The translations under genes were made by a program, and so were the position numbers. A stretch of DNA of 6,164 bases, from positions 1 to 6,164 of the forward strand of contig CAZRBV010000073.1 in NCBI GenBank assembly GCA_964598425.1, read 5' to 3'. This stretch comes from UBA12567 sp964598425 (GTDB taxonomy: Bacteria; Planctomycetota; Phycisphaerae; Phycisphaerales; SM1A02). The stretch's first letter is position 1. Each line of letters begins with the position of its first letter. Shown here in pieces: positions 1-6,060 of this stretch. The notes beneath the pieces are model-generated. The model saw only the letters and a program-made list of their open reading frames with translations, was not told the origin of the DNA and did no database searches.

Positions 1-2580
1 GATCGCGAGCCGATCACCCGCCGGATCAAAGGCCAGCGCGTCGGTCCAGCCGATGCGGTCAAGGAGGGGCTCGACGCGATCTTGGCCGGGCCAGCAGGCA
101 TGCACGCGGCCTTCTCGGCCACCTATGGCGAGCCAGTCGCTCGAAGGATGCCACGAGAGGGCGTTTGCACGCGTCAGATTCGTTGCGGTGGTGCGGAGGA
201 TGCCGCCCGATGCAGCGTCAAGGATGGCGAGGCGTGCGTTTGGTACCAAGTCCTTGCCGTCACCGTCCCCGCCTTCACTTACCGCGATCCATCGCCCGTC
301 GGGCGAGGTGGCCATCGCGGCGACGGCGGCCCAGTCGAGTGAAGCCGGTATGGCTGGCAGCGTGGCGATGGCGGGCGGTAGTTCCGCCTGCCTGGGCCAG
401 GGGATCTCGGCAGCATCCGAGTCTTCGCCCGCCGACACGATGAACCCCCGTGGGTCGAATGCGACATCCCACACGATGCCGGAGTGGCCGGGAAACACGT
501 CAACCTGTTCCATCGTGCCCGCGTCGAAGACGCGAATGGTGCGATCGTTACCGCCCGTTGCGACCCAGACGCCGTCTTCGCTGATGGCAACGCCATGGAT
601 CGCGCCGTCGTGCGGACGCGTGACCGACGCTGCCCCGCCGGTCACGAGATCCCAACGGACCAGTCGCCCGTCGGTGCTGACGGACACACCCCAGGTGCCA
701 TCGTCGGATATCGCCACATCTTCGACCCGCCGCTCGTGCACGCAGGGGAGCGTCGTAACGTCCTCGCCGCGGCTCAGCAGGACATCGCCGTCCAACATAC
801 CAAGCAGCGTCAGACCTCCCTCGGCCGCCACACAACGCGTGTCGGTTCGGTTTGTGTGGCAGCGGGGGGTCATGGTGCCGGCGTGCCCGAGCAGGTCGAC
901 GCGGCCATCCCGATGCGCGACGGCGACGCCCGAATCGGTCGCGGCGATCGCTGCGATCTGATCTGCAATTGGCTCGACGCGGTCGTTCGGATCCACGCGC
1001 ACCAGTTCGCCAGGGAGTTGCAGCACCACCAGGCCTCCGTCCGGCAGCCATGCGGCCCTCCATGGCGTATGGTCAACTTCAAGCGACCGCTGCGAAAGAT
1101 CGGTCATTGAACGGCAGGACTTGTTGTCTGAACACACCAGACCGGGCTGGCCATGTGCCGGGGCCGCGAGCGCATAGGCATTGCCGCGAGCCTCGCTCTG
1201 ATGCACCGCAGACCGCCACTGCGACGCCTGCCCGGCGAGCAGGCGCCAGGGCCAGTTCCGCGAGGCCTCGGGGACTTCGGCCAGCGCCGATTCCGCCGTG
1301 GCGAGATCGTGGCCCGCGATGGCCATCGATGCCGCAAGCAGGCTGCGGCGAGACGCGGCGGCGAGCGTTCGGTCGGCCTGCCACCATACGATGACGGAGG
1401 CCGTGACCAGCGTGAACAGAAGCACCGCAATCAGGGCCGAGGCGAGGGGTCGCCGAGCCGCTGCAAGCGCCAGCAACTCAATCCAGTGGGGCGGCCTCGC
1501 CTGAATGGGCCGCGCCGCTGCGGCGCGGCGAAGGTCCTCGGCCATCGCAGCCGCCGATTGATACCGCCTTGCAGGGTCCTTGGCCATGGCCACCCGCACG
1601 ATGGCGTCGAGGCTTCGGCTGCGGCGCAGCGTCCGCGGCAGTTTCGGCGGCTCGCACTCGGTGACGATTCGCGCGGCTTCGGTGAGGTGCGCGGACCCCA
1701 CGTCGTAGGGCACATCGCACGAGAGGCACTCGAAGGCAACCACGCCCAGCGCATACACGTCGCTTCTGGCGTCCACGTCCGATGATCCCACCTGCTCCGG
1801 GCTCATGTACTGCAGCGTGCCGATCACTTCGCCCACCTGCGTGTGCAGGGTGGTGACGGCGATGTCGCTGCCCCTGCACCGCGCGACGCCGAAGTCGATC
1901 ACCTTGGCACGCCCCGCCGCGTCGACGAGGATGTTGGAGGGCTTGAGGTCGCGGTGCACAACGCCCTTGAGGTGTCCGTGGTGAACGGCATCGCACACCT
2001 CGGCAAGGAGCCGCAGGATGGTGGCAAGCGGCGGGCGCGTTTCCGCGATCCACCGGGTGATCGTCTGAGCCTCGCGCACCAATTCCATCGCGAACCAGGG
2101 CATGGCGCCGTAGCCAACATCGCTCACCCCCGCGCCGTAGATGGAGGCGATGCCGGGGTTCGCAAGGCGGGCGAGCGACTCGGCCTCCAGTTCGAATCGC
2201 CTCAGGATGCGTACGGTCTGCATGCCCGGCCGCAGGACTTTGACGGCCACCGATCGCCTGGGGCGGTCCTGCGTCGCCTCCCAGACCTCGCCCATGCCGC
2301 CGGTGCCCAGTCGCCGCACGAGCGTGAAGTCGCCCATCTGCATCCCGCTGCGAAGGGTATGGCCCGCGGCGTCCATGGCGGCGGCCCGCAAGGAGCTGAA
2401 GTGATCGCTCCACAGCGTTTCGGCGTGTTGGCGGTCGGCGTCTGCAGCGGCGGCGAGCAGTGTCTCGAGCTCGCGCCGCTCATCACTCGTTTCGCAGTTC
2501 GCAGCGAGAAACGCAGCCCGCTCGTCCCCCCCAATCGCGGATGCCTGCTCGAAGAGTTGATGGAGGCGGTCAAGGCTCAT
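1..2580 (-). CDS. Transmembrane Ser/Thr protein kinase with C-terminal WD40 repeats (C-terminus outside window)
   Basis: The frame is open from ATG at 2580 to base 1 (860 codons, no stop), so the 3' end is missing. Residues 1-50 resemble the helical leader of planctomycete kinases (LFEQA…ERAAFLAANC…LETLLAA). The kinase domain spans about 85-352: glycine loop LGTGGMGEVW (91-100), VAVK lysine K114, probable αC glutamate E132, HRDLKPSN (209-216), DFG (229-231), SPE (260-262), SDVYALG (273-279) and a late arginine near 338. All catalytic residues are present, so it should be active. One hydrophobic helix lies at about 380-400. Residues 402-452 match the linker with an RxWxWRLL-type motif common between helix and propeller in this family. 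WD40-like blades follow from about 505 to the window edge, clearest at 616-720 and 750-860. By family topology the kinase is cytoplasmic and the propeller is outside the inner membrane (inference). The start lacks a Shine-Dalgarno sequence but overlaps the sigma gene stop, suggesting coupled translation. Confidence 0.95.
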   Translation of the reverse strand, partial: MSLDRLHQLFEQASAIGGDERAAFLAANCETSDERRELETLLAAAADADRQHAETLWSDHFSSLRAAAMDAAGHTLRSGMQMGDFTLVRRLGTGGMGEVWEATQDRPRRSVAVKVLRPGMQTVRILRRFELEAESLARLANPGIASIYGAGVSDVGYGAMPWFAMELVREAQTITRWIAETRPPLATILRLLAEVCDAVHHGHLKGVVHRDLKPSNILVDAAGRAKVIDFGVARCRGSDIAVTTLHTQVGEVIGTLQYMSPEQVGSSDVDARSDVYALGVVAFECLSCDVPYDVGSAHLTEAARIVTECEPPKLPRTLRRSRSLDAIVRVAMAKDPARRYQSAAAMAEDLRRAAAARPIQARPPHWIELLALAAARRPLASALIAVLLFTLVTASVIVWWQADRTLAAASRRSLLAASMAIAGHDLATAESALAEVPEASRNWPWRLLAGQASQWRSAVHQSEARGNAYALAAPAHGQPGLVCSDNKSCRSMTDLSQRSLEVDHTPWRAAWLPDGGLVVLQLPGELVRVDPNDRVEPIADQIAAIAATDSGVAVAHRDGRVDLLGHAGTMTPRCHTNRTDTRCVAAEGGLTLLGMLDGDVLLSRGEDVTTLPCVHERRVEDVAISDDGTWGVSVSTDGRLVRWDLVTGGAASVTRPHDGAIHGVAISEDGVWVATGGNDRTIRVFDAGTMEQVDVFPGHSGIVWDVAFDPRGFIVSAGEDSDAAEIPWPRQAELPPAIATLPAIPASLDWAAVAAMATSPDGRWIAVSEGGDGDGKDLVPNARLAILDAASGGILRTTATNLTRANALSWHPSSDWLAIGGREGRVHACWPGQDRVEPLLDRIGWTDALAFDPAGDRLAI
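2570..2580 (-). other. 11-base overlap of sigma stop and kinase start
   Basis: On the minus strand the sequence ATGAGCCTTGA contains the kinase start ATG and, in another frame, the sigma factor stop TGA. The bases upstream of the ATG show no purine-rich ribosome site. Ribosomes ending the sigma factor probably restart on the kinase, which would keep the two proteins in a fixed ratio. The coupling is inferred; the overlap is directly visible. Confidence 0.85.
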
Positions 2581-3178
2581 GTGCTGCATTCAGTTCGGAG
2601 AGACGGCGGTGCAGCCACGCGCGGGCGAAACTCCAGTCGCTCTGCACCGTGCGAGGCGTGACGCCAAGGGCCGCGGCGATCTCGGTGTTTCGCAGGCCGA
2701 TGACGCACCGCAGCCGCGCGACGGCGGCCCGTCGGGCGTCCAGGCGTTCGAGTTCGCGGATGGCCGTAATGAGGCGGACGGCGAGGTCCGAGTCCGGCGG
2801 CGTGATCGGGTCGCCTGCGAGCGCGTCACCAACGGCACTCAGTGGAAGCTGTCGCCGCTCGCCTCCTCGCTTGAGTCGGCGACGGGCGCGGTGATGGTCG
2901 ATGAGTAACTGCTCCATGGCGTGGCCGCACGCGCCGAAGAAGTGCCCGCGGCTGTCCCAATGCGTCGGTATGGTCTGTTGGAGTTTGAGGAAGAGCTCGT
3001 GCACCATCGCTGTTGGCGGCATGGTGTCACTTCCCGCGCCGGACCACTTGCCTGCGAGCATGCGGCGGGCCATGGCGTGCAACTCGTCGTAGACAAGGGC
3101 CCAGACTTCGCTGGCGGCGTCGTCGTCGCCGTCGAAGGCGGCGTTCACCATGTGCGTCATCCCCGGAGTGGTCGGCAT
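2570..3178 (-). CDS. ECF-type RNA polymerase sigma factor, planctomycete Sigma70_ECF family
   Basis: The product has 202 residues, the usual size for the Sigma70_ECF (PF07638/TIGR02999-like) family. Region 2 is seen as SEVWALVYDELHAMARRML (23-41), TAMVHELFLKL (56-66) and the RGHFFGACGHAMEQLLIDHH block (77-96), followed by ARRRLKRGG. Region 4 is the helix-turn-helix at about 147-192, with the motifs GLRNTEIAAALGVTPRTVQ and DWSFARAWLHRRL. There is no extra C-terminal domain. It should direct RNA polymerase core to a dedicated promoter set. The frame stays open upstream to 3367, but that extra stretch is Arg/Pro/Ser-rich and unlike the family. The family's N-terminus starts just before the first helix, so ATG 3178 is preferred; ATG 3160 and 3151 are also possible, and no clear ribosome site decides between them. 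Its last 11 bases overlap the kinase gene. No anti-sigma gene is next to it, which fits kinase-linked ECF groups described in Planctomycetes. Confidence 0.93.
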   Translation of the reverse strand: MPTTPGMTHMVNAAFDGDDDAASEVWALVYDELHAMARRMLAGKWSGAGSDTMPPTAMVHELFLKLQQTIPTHWDSRGHFFGACGHAMEQLLIDHHRARRRLKRGGERRQLPLSAVGDALAGDPITPPDSDLAVRLITAIRELERLDARRAAVARLRCVIGLRNTEIAAALGVTPRTVQSDWSFARAWLHRRLSELNAAHEP

Positions 3179-3334
3179 GAGGGCAGGGTACTGGGGCTGC
3201 GGATTCGTGCAAGGCGTGAGGACAATCCGGCGGGGCGTTGGGCATTCCTTTCCGCACGACGGCCTGGAAGACGTATGGACGCCTTTGCCGCTCGTCGGGC
3301 GCCGGCGGGTCGGGGTGCGTTGTGATTTCCGCCC

Positions 3335-3383
3335 CGCGGCCGCGTCGTCGTATGGCTTCCGGGCCACGCTGCTGCGCGGCCGC
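3335..3383. repeat. Pair of CGCGGCCGC words, 40 bases apart
   Basis: The nine bases CGCGGCCGC occur at 3335-3343 and 3375-3383. Each contains the perfect palindrome GCGGCCGC. The spacing is 40 bases from start to start, close to four turns of the helix, so both would face the same side of the DNA. They lie 26 to 74 bases upstream of the lectin start. They could be operator half-sites, but the word is pure G+C in GC-rich DNA, so chance is a real alternative. Confidence 0.25.
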
Positions 3384-3396
3384 TGTCCATGTACAC

Positions 3397-3406
3397 GGGA
3401 GAGAGA
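3397..3406 (+). promoter_or_regulatory. Ribosome binding site that fixes the lectin gene start
   Basis: The purine run GGGAGAGAGA ends two bases before ATG 3409, and its core GGAGAG has a five-base spacing. It marks 3409 as the start over the upstream in-frame ATG at 3238. The signal peptide that begins at 3409 agrees. Confidence 0.75.
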
Positions 3407-3408
3407 CC

Positions 3409-3489
3409 ATGCGCCGCACCAGCAATCTGATTCAGTTCGCCACGATCATCACGCTCGCAGGCGTGTCCATGTCCGCAAGCGCAGAGGCG
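3409..3489 (+). other. Signal peptide of the lectin-like protein
   Basis: These 27 codons encode a basic start (MRR), a hydrophobic core (LIQFATIITLAGV) and a small-residue end (SMSASAEA), fitting signal peptidase I cleavage after A27 or A25. There is no lipobox cysteine. Confidence 0.85.
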
Positions 3490-5241
3490 ATTCAATGGAC
3501 CGAAGCGGAGGGGGGGAATGGGCATTGGTATGGCACCCTGTCGGACGGAGACCTCTCGTGGACGGGGCGGAGCATTGCTTGTGAAGCCGTCGGCGGCCAC
3601 CTTGCGACATTCACTACGCCTGAAGAGCAGTCATTTGCATTGAATGAGTTAGCGATTGGGAGCGAGAGCGTGTGGATTGGCGGCTATCAGGACGTCGACG
3701 CTCCAGATTATGACGAGCCAACCGGCGGCTGGCGGTGGGTGACCGAAGAACCGTTCCAAGGGTTCGGATGGACCTCCAACAGTCCTGATGATTTCGGAAA
3801 CAGCGAGCACAGTCTTGAGTGGACACCCTCCTGGGGTGGTGGTTGGAATGACCTCGCGGGGGAAGCTGCCAGAATCGGTGTTGTTGAATGGTCCGCCGAC
3901 TGCAACGGCGACGGCATTGTGGACTACGGGCAGATTCTCGACGGCACCTATGCCGATGACGATGGCAATGGCGTGCCGGATTGCTGCGATGCGGGGGAGC
4001 CCTGTGATATTGACAGTGGCGTGATTGGCCCCATTCGGTGGGATGTTGCCGACGGAGGCAACGGCCATTGGTACCAGCTCGTGTACAACAATGAGCCACT
4101 TGATGCGGATGACCGTTTTGTGTTGGATCGGCTCGGTGCCCATGAGGCGACGCTCGTGTCGCAGGCGGAACTCGATTGGGTGTGGGACAATCTCGCGAGT
4201 CTTCCGCAGGCGTGGCGGGAAGACGGCGGATCGCTCGTGGGGCCTCGCATTGGTCTCGGTAACTACTGCCTGTCAAACTTCCACTGGGTGACGGCAGAGC
4301 CTGTGTCATTCACAAACTGGGGGCCAGGTGAACCATCATCAAACTGTGGGTACTCGATCTTCTACGTGAACAACGCTGCAGATGGCGTCCAGCCGACCTG
4401 GGCGATGTCGGCCAACACTCCGGCGCCAAGCACCATCCTGCTCGAGTGGGACAACGACTGCGACGGCAACGGGCTCATCGACTTCGGTGAGATTCTTGAC
4501 GGCACGGCTTCCGACGCGGACGGCAACGGTATTCCCGACCACTGCGAGGCTCCGAAGAAGTGGCCGACCAGCGAGGGCGGGAACGGGCACTGGTACCAGT
4601 ACATCACGCAAGACCTGTGGACCTACGAAGAAGGGCAGGCGCACGCGGTCGCGATGGGGGCCCATCTGGCTTCGATCGCCGATGCGTCTGAAGATGGGTT
4701 CGTTGACCAGCGGATTGCGGATGTGTGTCAGGCATTCGATCAGGATCCGTTCATCGGTGCGGATCGTCTTTCAGGACCATGGCAGTGGTTGACGGGCGAG
4801 CCGTGGACCTACAGCGACTGGAGCAATGGCACTCCCTATTCGTGGTGCTGCGACGCCTTGACCATCATGGGACGTCCGCCCACACCCATGCTCCGTTGGG
4901 GAAATCAGGAGACGTCCGGGCCGCGGCCGATCCTCATCGAATGGGATGCCGACTGCAACGGCGACGGCATTGTGGACTACGGGCAAATTCTCGCGGGGGC
5001 GCTGGATGATGCCGATGGCAACGGTGTCCCTGACTGCTGCGATGACGATGTGCCCTGCTTCCCATGTCCCGCCGACTTCATGAACAGCGACGGCGAGGTC
5101 GGCGTCGATGAACTCCTCTTCATCATCAGCGCCTGGGGAACGGACAACGAAACGGCCGATCTGGATGGTGACGGCTGGGTGGATGTTCACGATGTCTTGA
5201 TGGTGCTTGACGCATGGGGACCATGTCCGGAGGGGTTTTGA
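3409..5241 (+). CDS. Secreted three-module C-type-lectin-like protein with calcium-type linkers and dockerin-like C-terminus
   Basis: The product has 610 residues. Residues 1-27 form a signal peptide: MRR, a hydrophobic core, then ASAEA with likely cleavage after A27. Three lectin-like domains follow at about 28-161, 208-347 and 384-512. Each opens with GGNGHWY (35-41, 216-222, 390-396) and closes with a [VIL][VIL]EW strand. Each is followed by an acidic 30-residue linker (164-193, 350-379, 515-544) of the form DC[ND]GxGxxD…DGNGxPDxC, a pattern typical of planctomycete surface proteins. The end (550-606) is dockerin-like, with two EF-hand-type loops (NSDGEVGVDELL and DLDGDGWVDVHD), each followed by AWG. 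Only the first lectin domain keeps the WND calcium motif (146-148). The protein probably acts outside the cytoplasm in carbohydrate or surface binding; no catalytic domain is visible. The ligand cannot be predicted. Codons in the first two modules end in A or T more often than those of the kinase gene. Confidence 0.9.
   Translation: MRRTSNLIQFATIITLAGVSMSASAEAIQWTEAEGGNGHWYGTLSDGDLSWTGRSIACEAVGGHLATFTTPEEQSFALNELAIGSESVWIGGYQDVDAPDYDEPTGGWRWVTEEPFQGFGWTSNSPDDFGNSEHSLEWTPSWGGGWNDLAGEAARIGVVEWSADCNGDGIVDYGQILDGTYADDDGNGVPDCCDAGEPCDIDSGVIGPIRWDVADGGNGHWYQLVYNNEPLDADDRFVLDRLGAHEATLVSQAELDWVWDNLASLPQAWREDGGSLVGPRIGLGNYCLSNFHWVTAEPVSFTNWGPGEPSSNCGYSIFYVNNAADGVQPTWAMSANTPAPSTILLEWDNDCDGNGLIDFGEILDGTASDADGNGIPDHCEAPKKWPTSEGGNGHWYQYITQDLWTYEEGQAHAVAMGAHLASIADASEDGFVDQRIADVCQAFDQDPFIGADRLSGPWQWLTGEPWTYSDWSNGTPYSWCCDALTIMGRPPTPMLRWGNQETSGPRPILIEWDADCNGDGIVDYGQILAGALDDADGNGVPDCCDDDVPCFPCPADFMNSDGEVGVDELLFIISAWGTDNETADLDGDGWVDVHDVLMVLDAWGPCPEGF
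3895..3940 (+). repeat. 46-base direct repeat, copy 1 (first calcium-type linker)
   Basis: This stretch matches 4948-4993 at 45 of 46 positions; the only difference is G at 3933 against A at 4986, a silent CAG/CAA change. It encodes the start of linker 1 (ADCNGDGIVDYGQIL). The equivalent stretch of module 2 (from 4453) is clearly different at the DNA level. Confidence 0.9.
4948..4993 (+). repeat. 46-base direct repeat, copy 2 (third calcium-type linker)
   Basis: This is the partner of 3895-3940, 1053 bases downstream and in the same reading frame. It encodes the same 15 residues at the start of linker 3. The flanking lectin domains are much less alike than this stretch. Confidence 0.9.
5056..5226 (+). 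other. Dockerin-like C-terminal domain
   Basis: Residues 550-606 contain two calcium-loop units: CPADFMNSDGEVGVDELL ending in SAWG, then ADLDGDGWVDVHDVLMVL ending in DAWGPC. The CPAD…AWG frame is a hallmark of planctomycete (notably Phycisphaerae) exported proteins. In the first loop F557 and M558 are followed by NSDG, where the usual form is LNGDG, so that calcium site may be weaker. The role is probably anchoring or folding outside the cell; no matching cohesin is visible here. Confidence 0.75.
5229..5235 (+). promoter_or_regulatory. Strong Shine-Dalgarno sequence inside the end of the lectin gene
   Basis: GGAGGGG lies five bases before the ATG at 5241. It lies 22 bases before the membrane protein ATG at 5258, too far to serve that start directly. 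It is therefore best placed to load ribosomes on the six-codon mini-ORF. Confidence 0.5.
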
Positions 5242-5261
5242 TGGCGAGTTACATGGAATGA
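5241..5261 (+). CDS. Six-codon mini-ORF (MASYME), possible coupling leader
   Basis: ATG 5241 shares its A with the last base of the lectin stop TGA. The frame encodes MASYME and stops at TGA 5259-5261, which overlaps the next gene's ATG at 5258 as ATGA. It is in a different frame from both neighbours. It has a better ribosome site than the gene it leads into. It may pass terminating ribosomes on to the membrane protein gene, with the peptide itself having no role. At this length it could be chance; the two stop/start overlaps and the GGAGGGG make that less likely. Confidence 0.35.
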   Translation: MASYME

Positions 5262-5947
5262 CTGACCGGCGAGACCGCCAGGAAAACGGTGAACCCCGGT
5301 TTGAGGCGCGGCTTTCAAACGGTGATGTCATGGCGAATCTCACGCTGACGGCACTCGAACGGCTCAACGCCGAGGGGCGCTCACTCTCGGCCGTGACGTG
5401 GCGTCGTGTGGGTGAACAGACCTGGACGTCGATACATCGCTTTCCGGAGGCGCTGCATCGACCCCAGCCTCCGGATCGGGCGAGGCCAATTCGTCCACAA
5501 CTGGGTTGGCAGTCGCGAGGGGCCAAGGGCGTGCATCGGTTCACGGTCGAGGCCCGCCATCAGGCTGCCGGGCTGTGCCTCGCATCGGTTCTGGTTGTGC
5601 TGCCTCCAATCGGGCTCGCTGCTTTGGCAATGATCTGGATACGGTGCCGAGAGGTAGAAGAGGTCAGGCAGGCTGCTCGACCGCTGCTGGATTGGGTGGT
5701 GACTGTGGTGGCCGTGGAATTGGTGCTCGGCGGCATGTGGCTGTGCGTTCTTGTATTCGGGCTCTCGGGCTGGCTTGAGTTGGCCGCCGTCTGGACAACT
5801 GTGGCAGCGGCGTGCCTCTATCTCCCTCAGCCACCTCTGGCCGCTGTTGCTGCTCTGGACGGCCGGTTGCCGCGGTTCTTTCTGGTGCTGCGGGAAGCGA
5901 GCCGTTGGCGGCGCATCAACCGCTGGATTGAGAACGCTTCTACGTGA
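5258..5947 (+). CDS. Small membrane protein, GYF_2-like N-terminus with DUF4870/Tic20-like membrane part
   Basis: The product has 229 residues. Residues 15-66 (FEARLSNGD…LTALERLNAEGRSLSAVTWRRVGEQTWTSIHRFPEA, read in pieces) fit the pattern of a GYF_2 domain: a short strand, a helix ending in an 'xG+' turn, then TWxRxGExxWxxxxxxPE. Residues 67-100 are a polar linker. Hydrophobic segments lie at about 103-128, 144-169 and 172-200, with a charged REVEEVRQAARPLLDW stretch between the first two that recalls DUF4870 (Tic20-like) proteins. CD225 or DUF4190 families are alternatives. The last 25 residues are basic. The function is unknown; the GYF_2-plus-membrane layout is common in bacterial proteins of unknown role. 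ATG 5258 is chosen because it overlaps the mini-ORF stop and keeps the whole GYF_2-like region; ATG 5330 would cut into it. The gene probably shares a transcript with the lectin gene. Confidence 0.72.
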   Translation: MTDRRDRQENGEPRFEARLSNGDVMANLTLTALERLNAEGRSLSAVTWRRVGEQTWTSIHRFPEALHRPQPPDRARPIRPQLGWQSRGAKGVHRFTVEARHQAAGLCLASVLVVLPPIGLAALAMIWIRCREVEEVRQAARPLLDWVVTVVAVELVLGGMWLCVLVFGLSGWLELAAVWTTVAAACLYLPQPPLAAVAALDGRLPRFFLVLREASRWRRINRWIENAST

Positions 5948-5950
5948 ACG

Positions 5951-5987
5951 GGCCGCCCCGCCTTGAGGGACCTGCGGGCTGGCGGCC
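5951..5987. repeat. Seven-base inverted repeat downstream of the membrane protein gene
   Basis: GGCCGCC at 5951-5957 and GGCGGCC at 5981-5987 could pair as a short GC stem with a 23-base loop. No T-run follows, so it is not a standard intrinsic terminator. The rest of 5948-6060 shows no other structure that can be supported. Confidence 0.2.
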
Positions 5988-6049
5988 GGCCGATGGCGCG
6001 GCCTTGGCGGGTCTGGACGGAGTTCGGCACGGCTAGGAGTGAGCCGCAC

Positions 6050-6054
6050 AGGAG
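6050..6054 (+). promoter_or_regulatory. Ribosome binding site of the last gene
   Basis: AGGAG lies six bases before ATG 6061, a good Shine-Dalgarno sequence at normal spacing. It supports 6061 over the later ATG at 6080, which lies in the frame where the second half of the signal peptide is read. Confidence 0.65.
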
Positions 6055-6060
6055 CATCCC

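Larger units (their letters stand above)
3179..3408. promoter_or_regulatory. Divergent intergenic region between sigma-kinase operon and lectin gene
   Basis: These 230 bases separate two genes that point away from each other, so promoters for both directions must lie here or in the 5' parts of the genes. No convincing -35/-10 pair for a housekeeping sigma factor can be read with confidence, which is common in planctomycetes. The stretch holds two copies of the nine-base word CGCGGCCGC (3335-3343 and 3375-3383) and otherwise no gene. Upstream in-frame extensions of both flanking genes run into this region, but their translations are low-complexity and unlike either family. Confidence 0.6.

Noticed and set aside
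53..961. Long plus-strand open frame (about 300 codons) opposite the WD40 region of the kinase
   Set aside because: It lies wholly opposite the kinase coding strand, its translation is low-complexity Ser/Pro/Arg-rich with no family pattern, and such shadow frames are expected in GC-rich DNA.
1478..2413. Minus-strand frame of 311 codons overlapping the kinase in another frame
   Set aside because: Arg/Gly/Pro-rich with no motif. The correct kinase frame runs from 2580 to the window edge without a stop, so there is no frameshift in the kinase.
1843..2661. Plus-strand open frame of about 270 codons opposite the kinase catalytic domain
   Set aside because: It mirrors the kinase codons, has no recognisable motif and no convincing ribosome site. 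The minus strand carries all the kinase motifs.
3179..3367. N-terminal extension of the sigma factor up to ATG 3367
   Set aside because: The added 63 residues are Arg/Pro/Ser-rich and unlike the family, which normally begins a few residues before the first region 2 helix.
3238..3408. N-terminal extension of the lectin-like protein from ATG 3238
   Set aside because: It would bury the signal peptide behind 57 unrelated residues, and a good ribosome site lies just before ATG 3409.
4771..5544. Minus-strand open frame of 257 codons across the lectin 3' end and the next gene
   Set aside because: It runs opposite two better-supported genes and shows no domain. Its apparent repeats are the mirror of the acidic linkers.
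5951..5987. Inverted repeat read as a transcription terminator
   Set aside because: The stem is only seven base pairs with a 23-base loop and no following T-run, so it was kept only as a weak repeat.
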